From Pseudorhodoferax sp. Leaf265 (GTDB taxonomy: Bacteria; Pseudomonadota; Gammaproteobacteria; Burkholderiales; Burkholderiaceae_C): a stretch of 64,000 bases of DNA. The DNA is taken from NCBI RefSeq assembly GCF_001422365.1, contig NZ_LMMT01000019.1, positions 1,077 through 65,076 of the forward strand, given 5' to 3'. The position numbers and the translations under genes are program-made. This document shows, piece after piece, positions 27,377 to 35,467 of this stretch (its first letter is position 1; each line of letters begins with the position of its first letter). The notes under the pieces are model-generated. The model was not told the origin of the DNA. It searched no databases and saw nothing but the letters and a program-made list of their open reading frames with translations.

Positions 27377-27390
27377 TTTGTGCATAAACT
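27377..27390. promoter_or_regulatory. Candidate GntR operator, site 3
   Basis: TTTGTGCATAAACT matches the two boxes at 6.6 kb. Related half-sites lie at 27304-27309 and 27360-27365 (TTGTGC) and 27395-27401 (TTCGTGC). The last three are spaced about 17-18 bases. All fall in the divergent promoter between the regulator and the FAH gene. Confidence 0.55.
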
Positions 27391-27448
27391 CAGATTCGTG
27401 CAGTAGCTTGTTTTGGCGTGAATTCAACCCAACCCTACGGACCCAAAG

Positions 27449-28309
27449 ATGAAACTCCTGTCCTACCACCTCGCCGGCCGCGACACCTGGGGCGTCGTGC
27501 TCGGCGACGGCGTCGCCGAACTGGCACAGCGCACCGGCCACGCCACCCTGGCCGACTTCATCGCCAGTGCCGACTTCGCGCGCCGCGATGCGCTGGTCGT
27601 GGGCCTGAAGGCCGATGCGCAACTGGGCGACATCCGCTTCCTGCCGGTGATCCCGCAGCCCGAGAAGATCGTCTGCGCAGTACGCAACTACATGGACCAC
27701 CACCAGGAAGTGCTGGCCGCCGGCATGCAGCGCGAGCTGTCGGAGGAGCCGCCGATCTTCCTGCGCGTGTGGCGCTCGCAGACGCCGCACAACGGCCCCA
27801 TCGTGCGCCCGCGCGTGTCCGAGACGCTGGACTGGGAGGGCGAACTGGCCGTCGTCATCGGCCAGGGCGGGCGCGACATCGCCGAAGCCGACGCGTTCAA
27901 CCACGTGGCCGGCTACAGCGTCTACAACGACGCCAGCGTGCGCGAATGGCAGTTCCACGCCAAGCAGATCGCCTCGGGCAAGAACTTCGAATCCACCGGC
28001 GGCTTTGGCCCCTGGATGGTCACGGCCGACGAGATCGAGCCGGGCCGCCAACTGAAGCTGGTGACGCGCCTGAACGGCGAGACCGTGCAGTCCAGCCACA
28101 CCGGCCACATGATCTTCAGCATCCCCAAGCTGATCGCCTACGCCTCGACCATCTTCACGCTGGTGCCGGGCGACGTGATCGCCACCGGCACGCCGGCCGG
28201 CGTGGGCTGGAGCCGCAAGCCGCAGTGGTTCATGAAGCCGGGCGACGTGGTCGAGGTGGAGATCGAGGCCATCGGCACGCTGCGCAACCCGGTCGTCGCG
28301 CAGGACTGA
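27449..28309 (+). CDS. Fumarylacetoacetate-hydrolase-family protein
   Basis: C-C-bond hydrolase/decarboxylase-fold enzyme of 286 aa. The FAH metal site is visible: the Glu pair in DWEGELAVVIG and the Asp in VYNDASVREWQF. The C-terminal VPGDVIATGTPAGVG loop is present. Enzymes of this family hydrolyse or decarboxylate ring-cleavage products. It leads an operon with a Bug receptor, DUF1185-type protein, reductase and VOC dioxygenase, which fits the last step of a meta-cleavage-type route. Confidence 0.92.
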   Translation: MKLLSYHLAGRDTWGVVLGDGVAELAQRTGHATLADFIASADFARRDALVVGLKADAQLGDIRFLPVIPQPEKIVCAVRNYMDHHQEVLAAGMQRELSEEPPIFLRVWRSQTPHNGPIVRPRVSETLDWEGELAVVIGQGGRDIAEADAFNHVAGYSVYNDASVREWQFHAKQIASGKNFESTGGFGPWMVTADEIEPGRQLKLVTRLNGETVQSSHTGHMIFSIPKLIAYASTIFTLVPGDVIATGTPAGVGWSRKPQWFMKPGDVVEVEIEAIGTLRNPVVAQD

Positions 28310-28363
28310 ATTCCACCTTCCACCACAGGACGGCCCGCACGACGGGCCGCCGCGGAGACACGC

Positions 28364-29332
28364 ATGCAACGACGCGACCTTCTCGCCCTGGGCGCCGCCT
28401 GGGGTGCCAGCACGGCCCTGCCGGCCCTGGCGCAGGCCTGGCCCGAACGGGCGCTCAAAATCTACCAGGGCTTCGCGCCTGGCGGCAACGCCGATGCCAT
28501 CGCCCGCGCCGTTGGCGTGGAGCTCGGCAAGACGCTGGGCCAGCCCGTCGTGGTGGAGTCGCAGACGGGCGCCGGCGGAACCATCGCCGCCGGCAGCGTG
28601 GCCCGCGCCAAGCCGGATGGCTACACGCTGCTGCTGGCCACGGGTGGCCACGCAGTGGCCGGCGCGCTGTACCAGCACCTGCCCTACAGGACGGTGGCCG
28701 ATTTCGAGGCCATCTCCACCGTTACCTTCTTTCCGTTCCTGGTGGTGGTGCGCGCCGACGCCCGCCTGCGCGGCTTCGGCGACGTGCTGGACGCTGCGCG
28801 GGCCAAGGCCGACGCGGTGTCGTACGGCTCGGCCGGCATCGGCTCCACCCACCACCTGGCCGGCGAACTGCTGGCCAAGATGGCCAAGGTGCCGATGCTG
28901 CACGTGCCTTACCGTGGTGACGCCGCGGCCGTCACCGCGCTGCTGTCGGGCGACGTGCCCTTCATCATCGCGCCGCCCACGGCCGTGATGTCCAACATCC
29001 AGGCCGGCAAGCTGCGCGCGCTGGCCACCACCGGCCCGCAGCGCTGGCCCGGCCTGCCGAACGTGCCCACCGTGGCCGAGCAGGGTGTGCCGGGTTATGA
29101 CGTGCGCTCCTGGGCCGGCCTGCTGGCGCCCGCCGGCACACCGCGCCCCATCGTCGACCGGCTGAACGCCGACACGCACAAGGCGCTGCAGGCGCCAGCG
29201 GTGCGCCAGCGGCTGGAAGACATGGGCGGCGAGGCGCGCGGCAGCACGCCCGACGAGATGAAGGCCATGGTCACCCGCGAGCTCGAAAAATGGACCATGG
29301 TGGTGGCCGAATCGCAGATTCCACGCCAATGA
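28364..29332 (+). CDS. Bug-type tripartite tricarboxylate receptor protein
   Basis: Periplasmic binding protein of 322 aa. The signal has RRDLL and a hydrophobic core ending ALAQA. QGFAPGGNADAIAR and LHVPYRGDAAAV mark the TctC/Bug family. Like its relative at 8269 it lacks TctA/TctB partners here. The two are probably specific for related ligands because they lie in the co-regulated loci. Confidence 0.92.
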   Translation: MQRRDLLALGAAWGASTALPALAQAWPERALKIYQGFAPGGNADAIARAVGVELGKTLGQPVVVESQTGAGGTIAAGSVARAKPDGYTLLLATGGHAVAGALYQHLPYRTVADFEAISTVTFFPFLVVVRADARLRGFGDVLDAARAKADAVSYGSAGIGSTHHLAGELLAKMAKVPMLHVPYRGDAAAVTALLSGDVPFIIAPPTAVMSNIQAGKLRALATTGPQRWPGLPNVPTVAEQGVPGYDVRSWAGLLAPAGTPRPIVDRLNADTHKALQAPAVRQRLEDMGGEARGSTPDEMKAMVTRELEKWTMVVAESQIPRQ

Positions 29333-29391
29333 CGCAGTTGCCACGCCAGTGATCCGAACCCCCGAGCAATGACGCCGACGAAAGCCCGTTC

Positions 29392-29970
29392 ATGTCCCTG
29401 ATCGCCATCCGCAAACGCAGCCTGACCGTCGAGACGGTCTTCCACGAGGGCGGCCCGCCGCCTGCCGTGCCCCTGAAGCTGGCGGCCGCCTGCGCCGTCA
29501 TCCGCAACCCGTATGCGGGCCGCTACGAGCCGGACCTGCTGCCTTTCATGGCCGCGCTGCGCAGCCTGGGCACGCTGCTGGCGCAAGAGCTGGTCGACAC
29601 CTTGGGCCGCGAGCAGGTCGAGGTCTACAGCAAGGCCGCCATCGTCGGCGTGAACGGCGAGATGGAGCATGGTGCCGTCTGGCACGAGGCCGGCGGTTGG
29701 GCCATGCGCGCGGTGCTGGGCGAGCCCAAGGCCATCGTGCCGGCCGCCAAGGCCGTGGCCGCCACGGGCTACCGGCTCATGGTGCCGCTGCACCACATCC
29801 ATGCCTGCTATGTGCGCAGCCACTACAACAGCATGGAGATCGGCATCCAGGACGCGCCGCGTCCCGACGAGATCCTGTTCGCGCTGGTGATGGGCACGGG
29901 CGGGCGCGTGCATGCGCGCCTGGGCGGCCTGGCGAAAGACCAGGTCGCCGTGCACGACGGGCAACGCTGA
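29392..29970 (+). CDS. DUF1185 (AA_synth)-type protein
   Basis: A 192-aa protein resembling the amino-acid-synthesis-like family PF06684 (DUF1185). Recognisable segments are AACAVIRNPYAGRYEPDL, AAIVGVNGEMEHGA and DEILFALVMGTGGRVHARLGG. The biochemical activity of this family is not firmly known, and it often appears in betaproteobacterial catabolic operons. Its stop overlaps the next start by one base (TGATG). Confidence 0.75.
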   Translation: MSLIAIRKRSLTVETVFHEGGPPPAVPLKLAAACAVIRNPYAGRYEPDLLPFMAALRSLGTLLAQELVDTLGREQVEVYSKAAIVGVNGEMEHGAVWHEAGGWAMRAVLGEPKAIVPAAKAVAATGYRLMVPLHHIHACYVRSHYNSMEIGIQDAPRPDEILFALVMGTGGRVHARLGGLAKDQVAVHDGQR

Positions 29971-30959
29971 TGCGCGCGGTCCAACTGCAGGCCCCGGGTG
30001 GCCCGGAGGTGCTGGAACTGGTCGCGCTGGCCTTGCCCGAACCGGGCCCCGGCCAGGTGCGCGTGCGCGCCGTGGCCATCGGCGCGGGCGGCCCCGACGT
30101 GCTGATCCGCAACGGCAGCTACAAGTGGATGCCGCCGATGCCGGCCATCCCGGGCAACGAGATGGCGGGCACGGTCGATGCCGTCGGCGCCGGTGTGGAC
30201 GCAGCTCGCGTCGGCCAGCGCGTCCTGGTCAGCGCGCGGGAACTGCCACAGCGCGGCGGCTGCTATGCCGAGGCGATCTGCGTGCCGGCCGAGGCGCCGT
30301 TCGTGCTGCCCGATGCGATCGCTTTCGACGACGCCGTGATCCTTGGAAACTTCCAGCTTGCTATCGCGCTGCTGGCCAGCAACGGCAATGCGCCGGCGCA
30401 GGCGATCCTGGTTCCGGGCGCGGCCGGCGGCGTGGCCACGGCCCTAGCCCAGGTGGCGCGTGAGCGTGGCCTGCGGGTGATCGGCACGGCCTCGACGCCG
30501 GAGAAGCAGGCCTTCGCGCTGGCCCACGGCGTGGATGTGCTGGTGGACGGCGATCCCGCGCGCATTGCCGAGCAGGTGATGGCGCAGACCGGTGGCCGCG
30601 GCGTGGACCTGGCCTTCGACCACCTGGGCGGCGCGCTGTTCACGGCCTGCCTGCATGCGCTGGCGCCCTCGGGCATGCTCGTCTCCTACAACATCGTGCA
30701 GGGCCCGCCCAGCGCCGACGTGTTCGACACACTGCGCCAGCTGCTGGGCCGCAGCCTCGCGGTGCGCACCTTCTCGATCCACGCGGTGGACGCGGACCGC
30801 ACGTTGCGCCGCGGCCTCATGGAGCAGGCCATCGCGCTGATGGCCGCAGGCCGCGTGCGCGCGCCCCGCGCGAGCCGCTTTCCGCTGGCCGAGGCGCGCC
30901 AGGTGCACCAGCTGCTGGACCAAGGCGGCACGCTCGGCAAGATCGTGCTGCACCCCTGA
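29970..30959 (+). CDS. Quinone oxidoreductase-like zinc-independent MDR
   Basis: NAD(P)H-dependent reductase of 329 aa. The start MRAVQLQAPGGPEVLELV, the motif GAAGGVATALAQVARERG and the absence of structural Cys are typical of the Qor branch. It overlaps the DUF1185-type gene by one base and precedes the VOC gene by 14 bp. It may reduce a quinone or enone intermediate of an aromatic pathway. Confidence 0.9.
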   Translation: MRAVQLQAPGGPEVLELVALALPEPGPGQVRVRAVAIGAGGPDVLIRNGSYKWMPPMPAIPGNEMAGTVDAVGAGVDAARVGQRVLVSARELPQRGGCYAEAICVPAEAPFVLPDAIAFDDAVILGNFQLAIALLASNGNAPAQAILVPGAAGGVATALAQVARERGLRVIGTASTPEKQAFALAHGVDVLVDGDPARIAEQVMAQTGGRGVDLAFDHLGGALFTACLHALAPSGMLVSYNIVQGPPSADVFDTLRQLLGRSLAVRTFSIHAVDADRTLRRGLMEQAIALMAAGRVRAPRASRFPLAEARQVHQLLDQGGTLGKIVLHP

Positions 30960-30973
30960 ACGCCGGAGACACC

Positions 30974-31537
30974 ATGGACACCTCCTACCAACCCAACCTG
31001 TCGCACTGCGGCATCTTCTGCCGTGACGTCGAGACCATGCAGCGCTTTTACTGCGGCGTGTTCGACATGCAGGAGACCGACCGCGGCGTGGGCTTCACCT
31101 TCCCGTTCACCATCGTGTTCCTGAGTGGGCGCAACGACCAGCACCACCAGCTGGCGCTGGCGTCGAGCCGCGGGCCGGACAGCCCCAGCACCGTGATGCA
31201 GCTCTCGTTCAAGGTGCAGACCATCGACCACCTGCGCGAAGCGCGTAAGCGGGCCCTCGCCCTGGGCGCGACCAAGATGCGTGGCCTCAACCATGGCAAC
31301 GCGCTGTCTATCTACTGCCTGGACCCGGAAGACAACACGGTGGAGGTCTACCTCGACACGCCCTGGTATGTGAGCCAACCGCACGGCGACCCGCTGGACA
31401 TCGACCTGGACGATGCCGAGATCTGGGCTGAAACCGATCGCATCGTGCGCACCGATCCCAGCTTCATGCCCTTGGAGGAGTGGAGCCGCCGCTTTGCTGC
31501 GCGCAATGCCGCGGCCCAGGCGGCACTGCGCGGCTGA
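30974..31537 (+). CDS. VOC-family protein, extradiol-dioxygenase-like
   Basis: Vicinal-oxygen-chelate protein of 187 aa with two beta-alpha-beta-beta-beta repeats. Putative metal ligands are His11 (LSHCGIFC), His57/His58 (NDQHHQLAL) and Glu124 (NTVEVYLD), the His-His-Glu pattern of extradiol dioxygenases and glyoxalases. With a flavin hydroxylase in the co-regulated locus and an FAH hydrolase in this operon, ring cleavage of a catechol-like product is plausible. A non-dioxygenase VOC role is not excluded. Confidence 0.85.
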   Translation: MDTSYQPNLSHCGIFCRDVETMQRFYCGVFDMQETDRGVGFTFPFTIVFLSGRNDQHHQLALASSRGPDSPSTVMQLSFKVQTIDHLREARKRALALGATKMRGLNHGNALSIYCLDPEDNTVEVYLDTPWYVSQPHGDPLDIDLDDAEIWAETDRIVRTDPSFMPLEEWSRRFAARNAAAQAALRG

Positions 31538-31635
31538 ACAGAACCCGCTTTAGGGCTGTTGTTTCACGCGCTGCGGGCGCACCACTAAGCTGGGCTCCAG
31601 AAGCGTTCGCATTCCAATGGGTCAAACGGGTCCAA

Positions 31636-32697
31636 TCAAACCAGCGCAGCGATCGCCCTGCCCACGTCGTCAGTCCCCGCCTTCCCACCCAAATCACGGG
31701 TACGCGGCCCATCCTTGAGTACCTGCTCTATCGCCTCGACGATCGAATCGTGAGGCGCACGTAGGCCCAGAAAGTCAAGCATGAGCGCGGCTGACCAGAT
31801 CATCGCTATCGGGTTGGCGATGTTCTGGCCGAAGATGTCGGGCGCCGAGCCGTGCACGGGCTCGAACAGCGAGGGGAAGTTACGCTCAGGGTTCAGGTTG
31901 GCCGAGGGCGCGAGGCCGATGGTGCCGGTGCAGGCCGGGCCCAGGTCAGAGAGGATGTCGCCGAACAGGTTGCTGGCCACGACCACGTCGAAGCGCTGCG
32001 GCTGCAGGACGAAGCGCGCGGTCAGGATGTCGATGTGCTGCTTGTCGACCTTGACCTCGGGGAAGGCCTGGCCCACCGCGTCGGCGCGACCATCCCACCA
32101 CGGCATGCTGATAGCGATGCCGTTGCTCTTGGTCGCCACCGTCAGGTGCTTGCGCGGGCGCGACTGGGCGAGCTCGAACGCATACCGCAGCACGCGGTCG
32201 GTACCGAAGCGGCTGAACACCGACTCCTGGATCACGATTTCGCGCTCCGTGCCGGGGTACATGGTGCCGCCCAGGTTGGTGTACTCGCCCTCGGTGTTCT
32301 CGCGCACGATGTAGAAATCGATGTCGCCGGGTTTGCAGCCTGCCAGCGGACACGGCACCCCATCGAACAAGCGCGCTGGCCTGAGGTTGATGTATTGATC
32401 AAACTCGCGGCGAAACTTCAGCAGGGAACCCCAGAGCGATACGTGGTCGGGTACCGCATCCGGCCAACCTACTGCACCAAACAGGATGGCGTCGTAGCCC
32501 TGCAACTGACTCTTCCAGTCGTCCGGCATCATTTGACCGTGGCGCAAATGGTAGTCGCAGCTAGCCCATTCGATGTCGGTGATCTCGAGCGCAAACTTGA
32601 AACGCTCGGCAACAGCACGAAGAACACGCAGCCCTTCGGGCATGACTTCCTTGCCGATGCCATCGCCCGGTATGGCTGCAATTCTTAGTTTCTTCAT
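31636..32697 (-). CDS. ttuC: Tartrate/D-malate dehydrogenase (IPMDH-like)
   Basis: Decarboxylating beta-hydroxyacid dehydrogenase of about 353 aa. IVRENTEGEYTNLGG and FEPVHGSAPDIFGQNIANP are signatures of the tartrate/D-malate dehydrogenase branch rather than LeuB. It probably acts on tartrate or D-malate with NAD+. It converges on the VOC gene and lies 158 bp after the FAH gene of region D. Its codon use is as GC-rich as region C, so it may belong to either group. Confidence 0.88.
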   Translation of the reverse strand: MKKLRIAAIPGDGIGKEVMPEGLRVLRAVAERFKFALEITDIEWASCDYHLRHGQMMPDDWKSQLQGYDAILFGAVGWPDAVPDHVSLWGSLLKFRREFDQYINLRPARLFDGVPCPLAGCKPGDIDFYIVRENTEGEYTNLGGTMYPGTEREIVIQESVFSRFGTDRVLRYAFELAQSRPRKHLTVATKSNGIAISMPWWDGRADAVGQAFPEVKVDKQHIDILTARFVLQPQRFDVVVASNLFGDILSDLGPACTGTIGLAPSANLNPERNFPSLFEPVHGSAPDIFGQNIANPIAMIWSAALMLDFLGLRAPHDSIVEAIEQVLKDGPRTRDLGGKAGTDDVGRAIAALV

Positions 32698-32855
32698 GGC
32701 TTTGCTTTCCAGTGATTTTGATATGAGAGCCAGGCCGCCGCAGGGTCGGCTTGCGCAAGGGGCCTGGGCCCTCGTCGGCACAGCGACGCCGCGCGCCGGA
32801 AGCTATCAAGCCAGCGACCGCTTCGGCGCAAAGAGCCGCTTAGGAATGCGGCAGC

Positions 32856-33773
32856 CTACTCAACTACGATGTTGCGAAGCTCACCGACGCCTTCAACGTA
32901 GGCAGTGACCACGTCGCCCACATTGAGGCAACGCGGAGGTTTGGAAGCGAAGCCAACGCCCTTTGGGGTACCCGTCGCAATGATGTCGCCTGGCTCCAGC
33001 GTCATGCCCGCTGAGAGCTGGGCGATGATGGATTGGACGGTGAAGATCATTTCCTCGGTGCTTGCTGCCTGACGCTCCTCTCCATTCACAGAAAGCCCCA
33101 GCTTCAGCGCATTCGGGTTCTCGATGGCGTCCTTGTGCGTGATCACTGGACCCATCGGACAAGACGTGTCAAGACTCTTTCCCTTGAACCATTGCCCATG
33201 ACGCTTCTGCAAGTCGCGCGCAGTAATGTCGTTGATCACCGTATAGCCAAACACATGATCCAAGGCGTCTTTCTCCGAAATCCCTCGGCCTGCTTTTCCA
33301 ATCACGACGCCCAGTTCCACCTCGTAATCCAAGCTCATTGTCAAACTTCCATGGCGCATCACGTTCGAGCCGTGCGCAACCACTGAAGTAGGAGGCTTTG
33401 TAAAAACCTCAATTGCCTCGGGAAAGCTGTCGATAGGCCTTCCGTTGGCGATGTTTCCTTCGATGATGTGTTCGCGATAGTTCCGCCCGATGCAGAACAC
33501 GTTCTTCTGCGGCTTTAGCGGCGGCTCGTATGTGATCTCGTTCAACAAGAGACGGTAACGGGCCGACTCGGGAGTCTTCAGAGCACTGCTGATCGCCGCC
33601 ATGCTTGTTGCCCCACCGTGGATCAGTGCCTCCATGGACTGCGGCAGAGTGCCAATCTCCTTGCCGTCTGGCGACTGGGCCAACGCGGTGACATCCAAGA
33701 GCTGGTCGTTATCCAAAATCACGCCCAGGTGCACCATGGATCCGTGGAGACGTTTGAAAGAAACAAGTTTCAT
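32856..33773 (-). CDS. Fumarylacetoacetate-hydrolase-family protein
   Basis: A 305-aa FAH-fold enzyme. The FAH metal ligands are in SLDYEVELGVVIG (Glu pair) and TVINDITARDLQ (Asp), and the C-terminus has EPGDIIATGTPKGVG. Full FAH-domain length suggests an acylpyruvate- or 2,4-dioxo-acid hydrolase. In sugar-acid routes such an enzyme cleaves a 2,4-dioxo-3-deoxy acid to pyruvate plus a hydroxyacid. Dehydratase and D-2-hydroxyacid dehydrogenase neighbours fit that (inference). Confidence 0.9.
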   Translation of the reverse strand: MKLVSFKRLHGSMVHLGVILDNDQLLDVTALAQSPDGKEIGTLPQSMEALIHGGATSMAAISSALKTPESARYRLLLNEITYEPPLKPQKNVFCIGRNYREHIIEGNIANGRPIDSFPEAIEVFTKPPTSVVAHGSNVMRHGSLTMSLDYEVELGVVIGKAGRGISEKDALDHVFGYTVINDITARDLQKRHGQWFKGKSLDTSCPMGPVITHKDAIENPNALKLGLSVNGEERQAASTEEMIFTVQSIIAQLSAGMTLEPGDIIATGTPKGVGFASKPPRCLNVGDVVTAYVEGVGELRNIVVE

Positions 33774-33961
33774 GATGAAAACTACAGAAAGTTAAGGCAA
33801 TCAGTGCTGCGCAAGACTGTTCGAACCGTCGAGTCGCCGGAGCTGACGGTCATTCTGTATCTCACGCAGCTGCGTAGGCGCCTAGCCGTTGTGCACTCAA
33901 GCTCGACCCGCGCAAGCATCGGGTCAAAAATGCGGCTAAGCCTGCAACAGGGTCGATGCGT

Positions 33962-35410
33962 TCAGCAAGTCGGGCAGGATCTCAATACCTTCCCCGGATT
34001 CATAACATTCTCCGGATCGATGCTGGTCTTGATCATCTGCATCAAAGCGATGTCCACGTCGGACTTGAACCGCTCAAGATCCTCAACGTGACAGAAGCCA
34101 ATGCCATGCTCAGCGCTGATGCTTCCATCAAATCGAGAAGCGGCCTCGTAAGCGATCGAGTTCACTTTGGCGGCGGCCGCTTCACGAACGTCCGATGAGT
34201 CGTAATGCTTGCGATCGAGAATCGCTACCACATGAATGTTCCCATCCCCCACATGGCCGCAATGCACAACACGGCAGGCAGGGATCTCTTCGTTCAAGCG
34301 ACCGGTCACCACTCGCAGGAACTCTGGCAGTGAAGAAACCGGCACCGAGGTGTCCGTCGGAATTGAGAATCCTGCGTGAACGTTGGACTCCGATGTGCTG
34401 TGTCGTAGTTCCCAGATCTTGCTAGCTTGGCTTTCGCTTTGCGCGATCACGGCGTCTTCGACCAGCTTCCTGTCAAAGGCCTCTTCCAACACTCTCTCGA
34501 AGCTTGACTCTGGACTCCAGTCCTCCGCGCTTTCGGCCAACTCGACCATCACGTACCAAGGCGCATTCAGCGGCATGGGAGACTGCCGACCGGCCGGATG
34601 TTCACCGACGACCTGTATCTGTTCAGCGGACATTAGTTCGAACGCTTCGACACAGTTCCCTAACCTCTCTTGGAAGAGTCGCAACAGGCCCACGGCGCTC
34701 TCCACATCGCGCAATGCAACCATGGCAGTTCCGCTCCTGCGCAGCCGGGGAAACAGCTTCAAGGAAGCAGCGGTGATGATTCCGAGACTCCCTTCTGACC
34801 CGATAAACAGCTGCTTCAGGTCGTATCCTGTGTTGTCTTTTCGCAGAGACCTGAGCCCCGACCAAATGCGACCGTCAGGAAGAACCACTTCGAGCCCCAG
34901 GACCAGATCGCGCATGTTCCCGTAGCGCAGGACACCCGTGCCACCGGCGTTGGTTGCGATCAAACCTCCGACCTCGCAGCTTCCCACGCTGCCAAGAAGC
35001 AACGGAAACTGCCTTTGTGCAGCGTTCGCTGCATCCCGCAGCGTCGACAGGACGCATCCGGCTTCGACCGTCAGGGAGTTGTTCAACGCATCAATCTTCC
35101 TTATCCCGTTCATCCGGGAGAGGTTGATGATCAACGAGGGTTGATCCCTCGGAGCGATTGCGCCCCCAACCAAGCCGGTGTTGCCTCCCTGAGGGACCAC
35201 AGCGACCCCATTCTTAGCGCAAAGGCGAACCAGATCGGAGACCTGTTCTGTGGCTTTGGGAAATGCGACACCCATGGCTCGGGATTTCCACCGCTTCCGC
35301 CAATCGGTGAAGTACGGCTCTACGTCGATCTCTTCGACCAGAATACCGGTAGGAGAAACGATCGCCGCAACGTCCGAAAGGAACGTCGTCAATGTGTTCT
35401 TCAGTGTCAT
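33962..35410 (-). CDS. FAD-linked D-2-hydroxyacid dehydrogenase
   Basis: FAD-binding oxidoreductase of 482 aa in the D-lactate/D-2-hydroxyglutarate dehydrogenase group. The PCMH FAD motif PQGGNTGLVGGA, the metal site HCGHVGDGNIH, EHGIG and DPENVMNPGKV are all present. It oxidises a D-2-hydroxyacid such as glycolate or D-lactate, passing electrons to the respiratory chain. It lies between FAH and hydantoinase genes. AAGGT shortly precedes the ATG. Confidence 0.93.
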   Translation of the reverse strand: MTLKNTLTTFLSDVAAIVSPTGILVEEIDVEPYFTDWRKRWKSRAMGVAFPKATEQVSDLVRLCAKNGVAVVPQGGNTGLVGGAIAPRDQPSLIINLSRMNGIRKIDALNNSLTVEAGCVLSTLRDAANAAQRQFPLLLGSVGSCEVGGLIATNAGGTGVLRYGNMRDLVLGLEVVLPDGRIWSGLRSLRKDNTGYDLKQLFIGSEGSLGIITAASLKLFPRLRRSGTAMVALRDVESAVGLLRLFQERLGNCVEAFELMSAEQIQVVGEHPAGRQSPMPLNAPWYVMVELAESAEDWSPESSFERVLEEAFDRKLVEDAVIAQSESQASKIWELRHSTSESNVHAGFSIPTDTSVPVSSLPEFLRVVTGRLNEEIPACRVVHCGHVGDGNIHVVAILDRKHYDSSDVREAAAAKVNSIAYEAASRFDGSISAEHGIGFCHVEDLERFKSDVDIALMQMIKTSIDPENVMNPGKVLRSCPTC

Positions 35411-35467
35411 ACCTTGCAGCTGGCTTCGCGAGCGCTGTTCATAAGGGAGGATCGACTACAACAAGCT

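Noticed and set aside
27251-29344. A nearly 700-codon minus-strand frame opposite the FAH and Bug genes
   Set aside because: Its sequence is His/Gly/Arg/Ala-rich with no fold, while the plus strand encodes two clear families.
195-31596. A 12-base match CTAAGCTGGGCT at 195-206 and 31585-31596 as a possible attachment site
   Set aside because: A 12-base match is expected by chance in 64 kb, and no integrase or flanking duplication is present.
31636-32697. Assignment as LeuB (3-isopropylmalate dehydrogenase)
   Set aside because: The motifs and the degradation context favour the tartrate/D-malate branch. No leucine genes are nearby.
33885-33896. TTGTGCACTCAA upstream of the D-hydroxyacid dehydrogenase region as a fourth GntR box
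   Set aside because: It lies in a short spacer, only one half matches, and the neighbouring genes belong to the RpiR-linked group.
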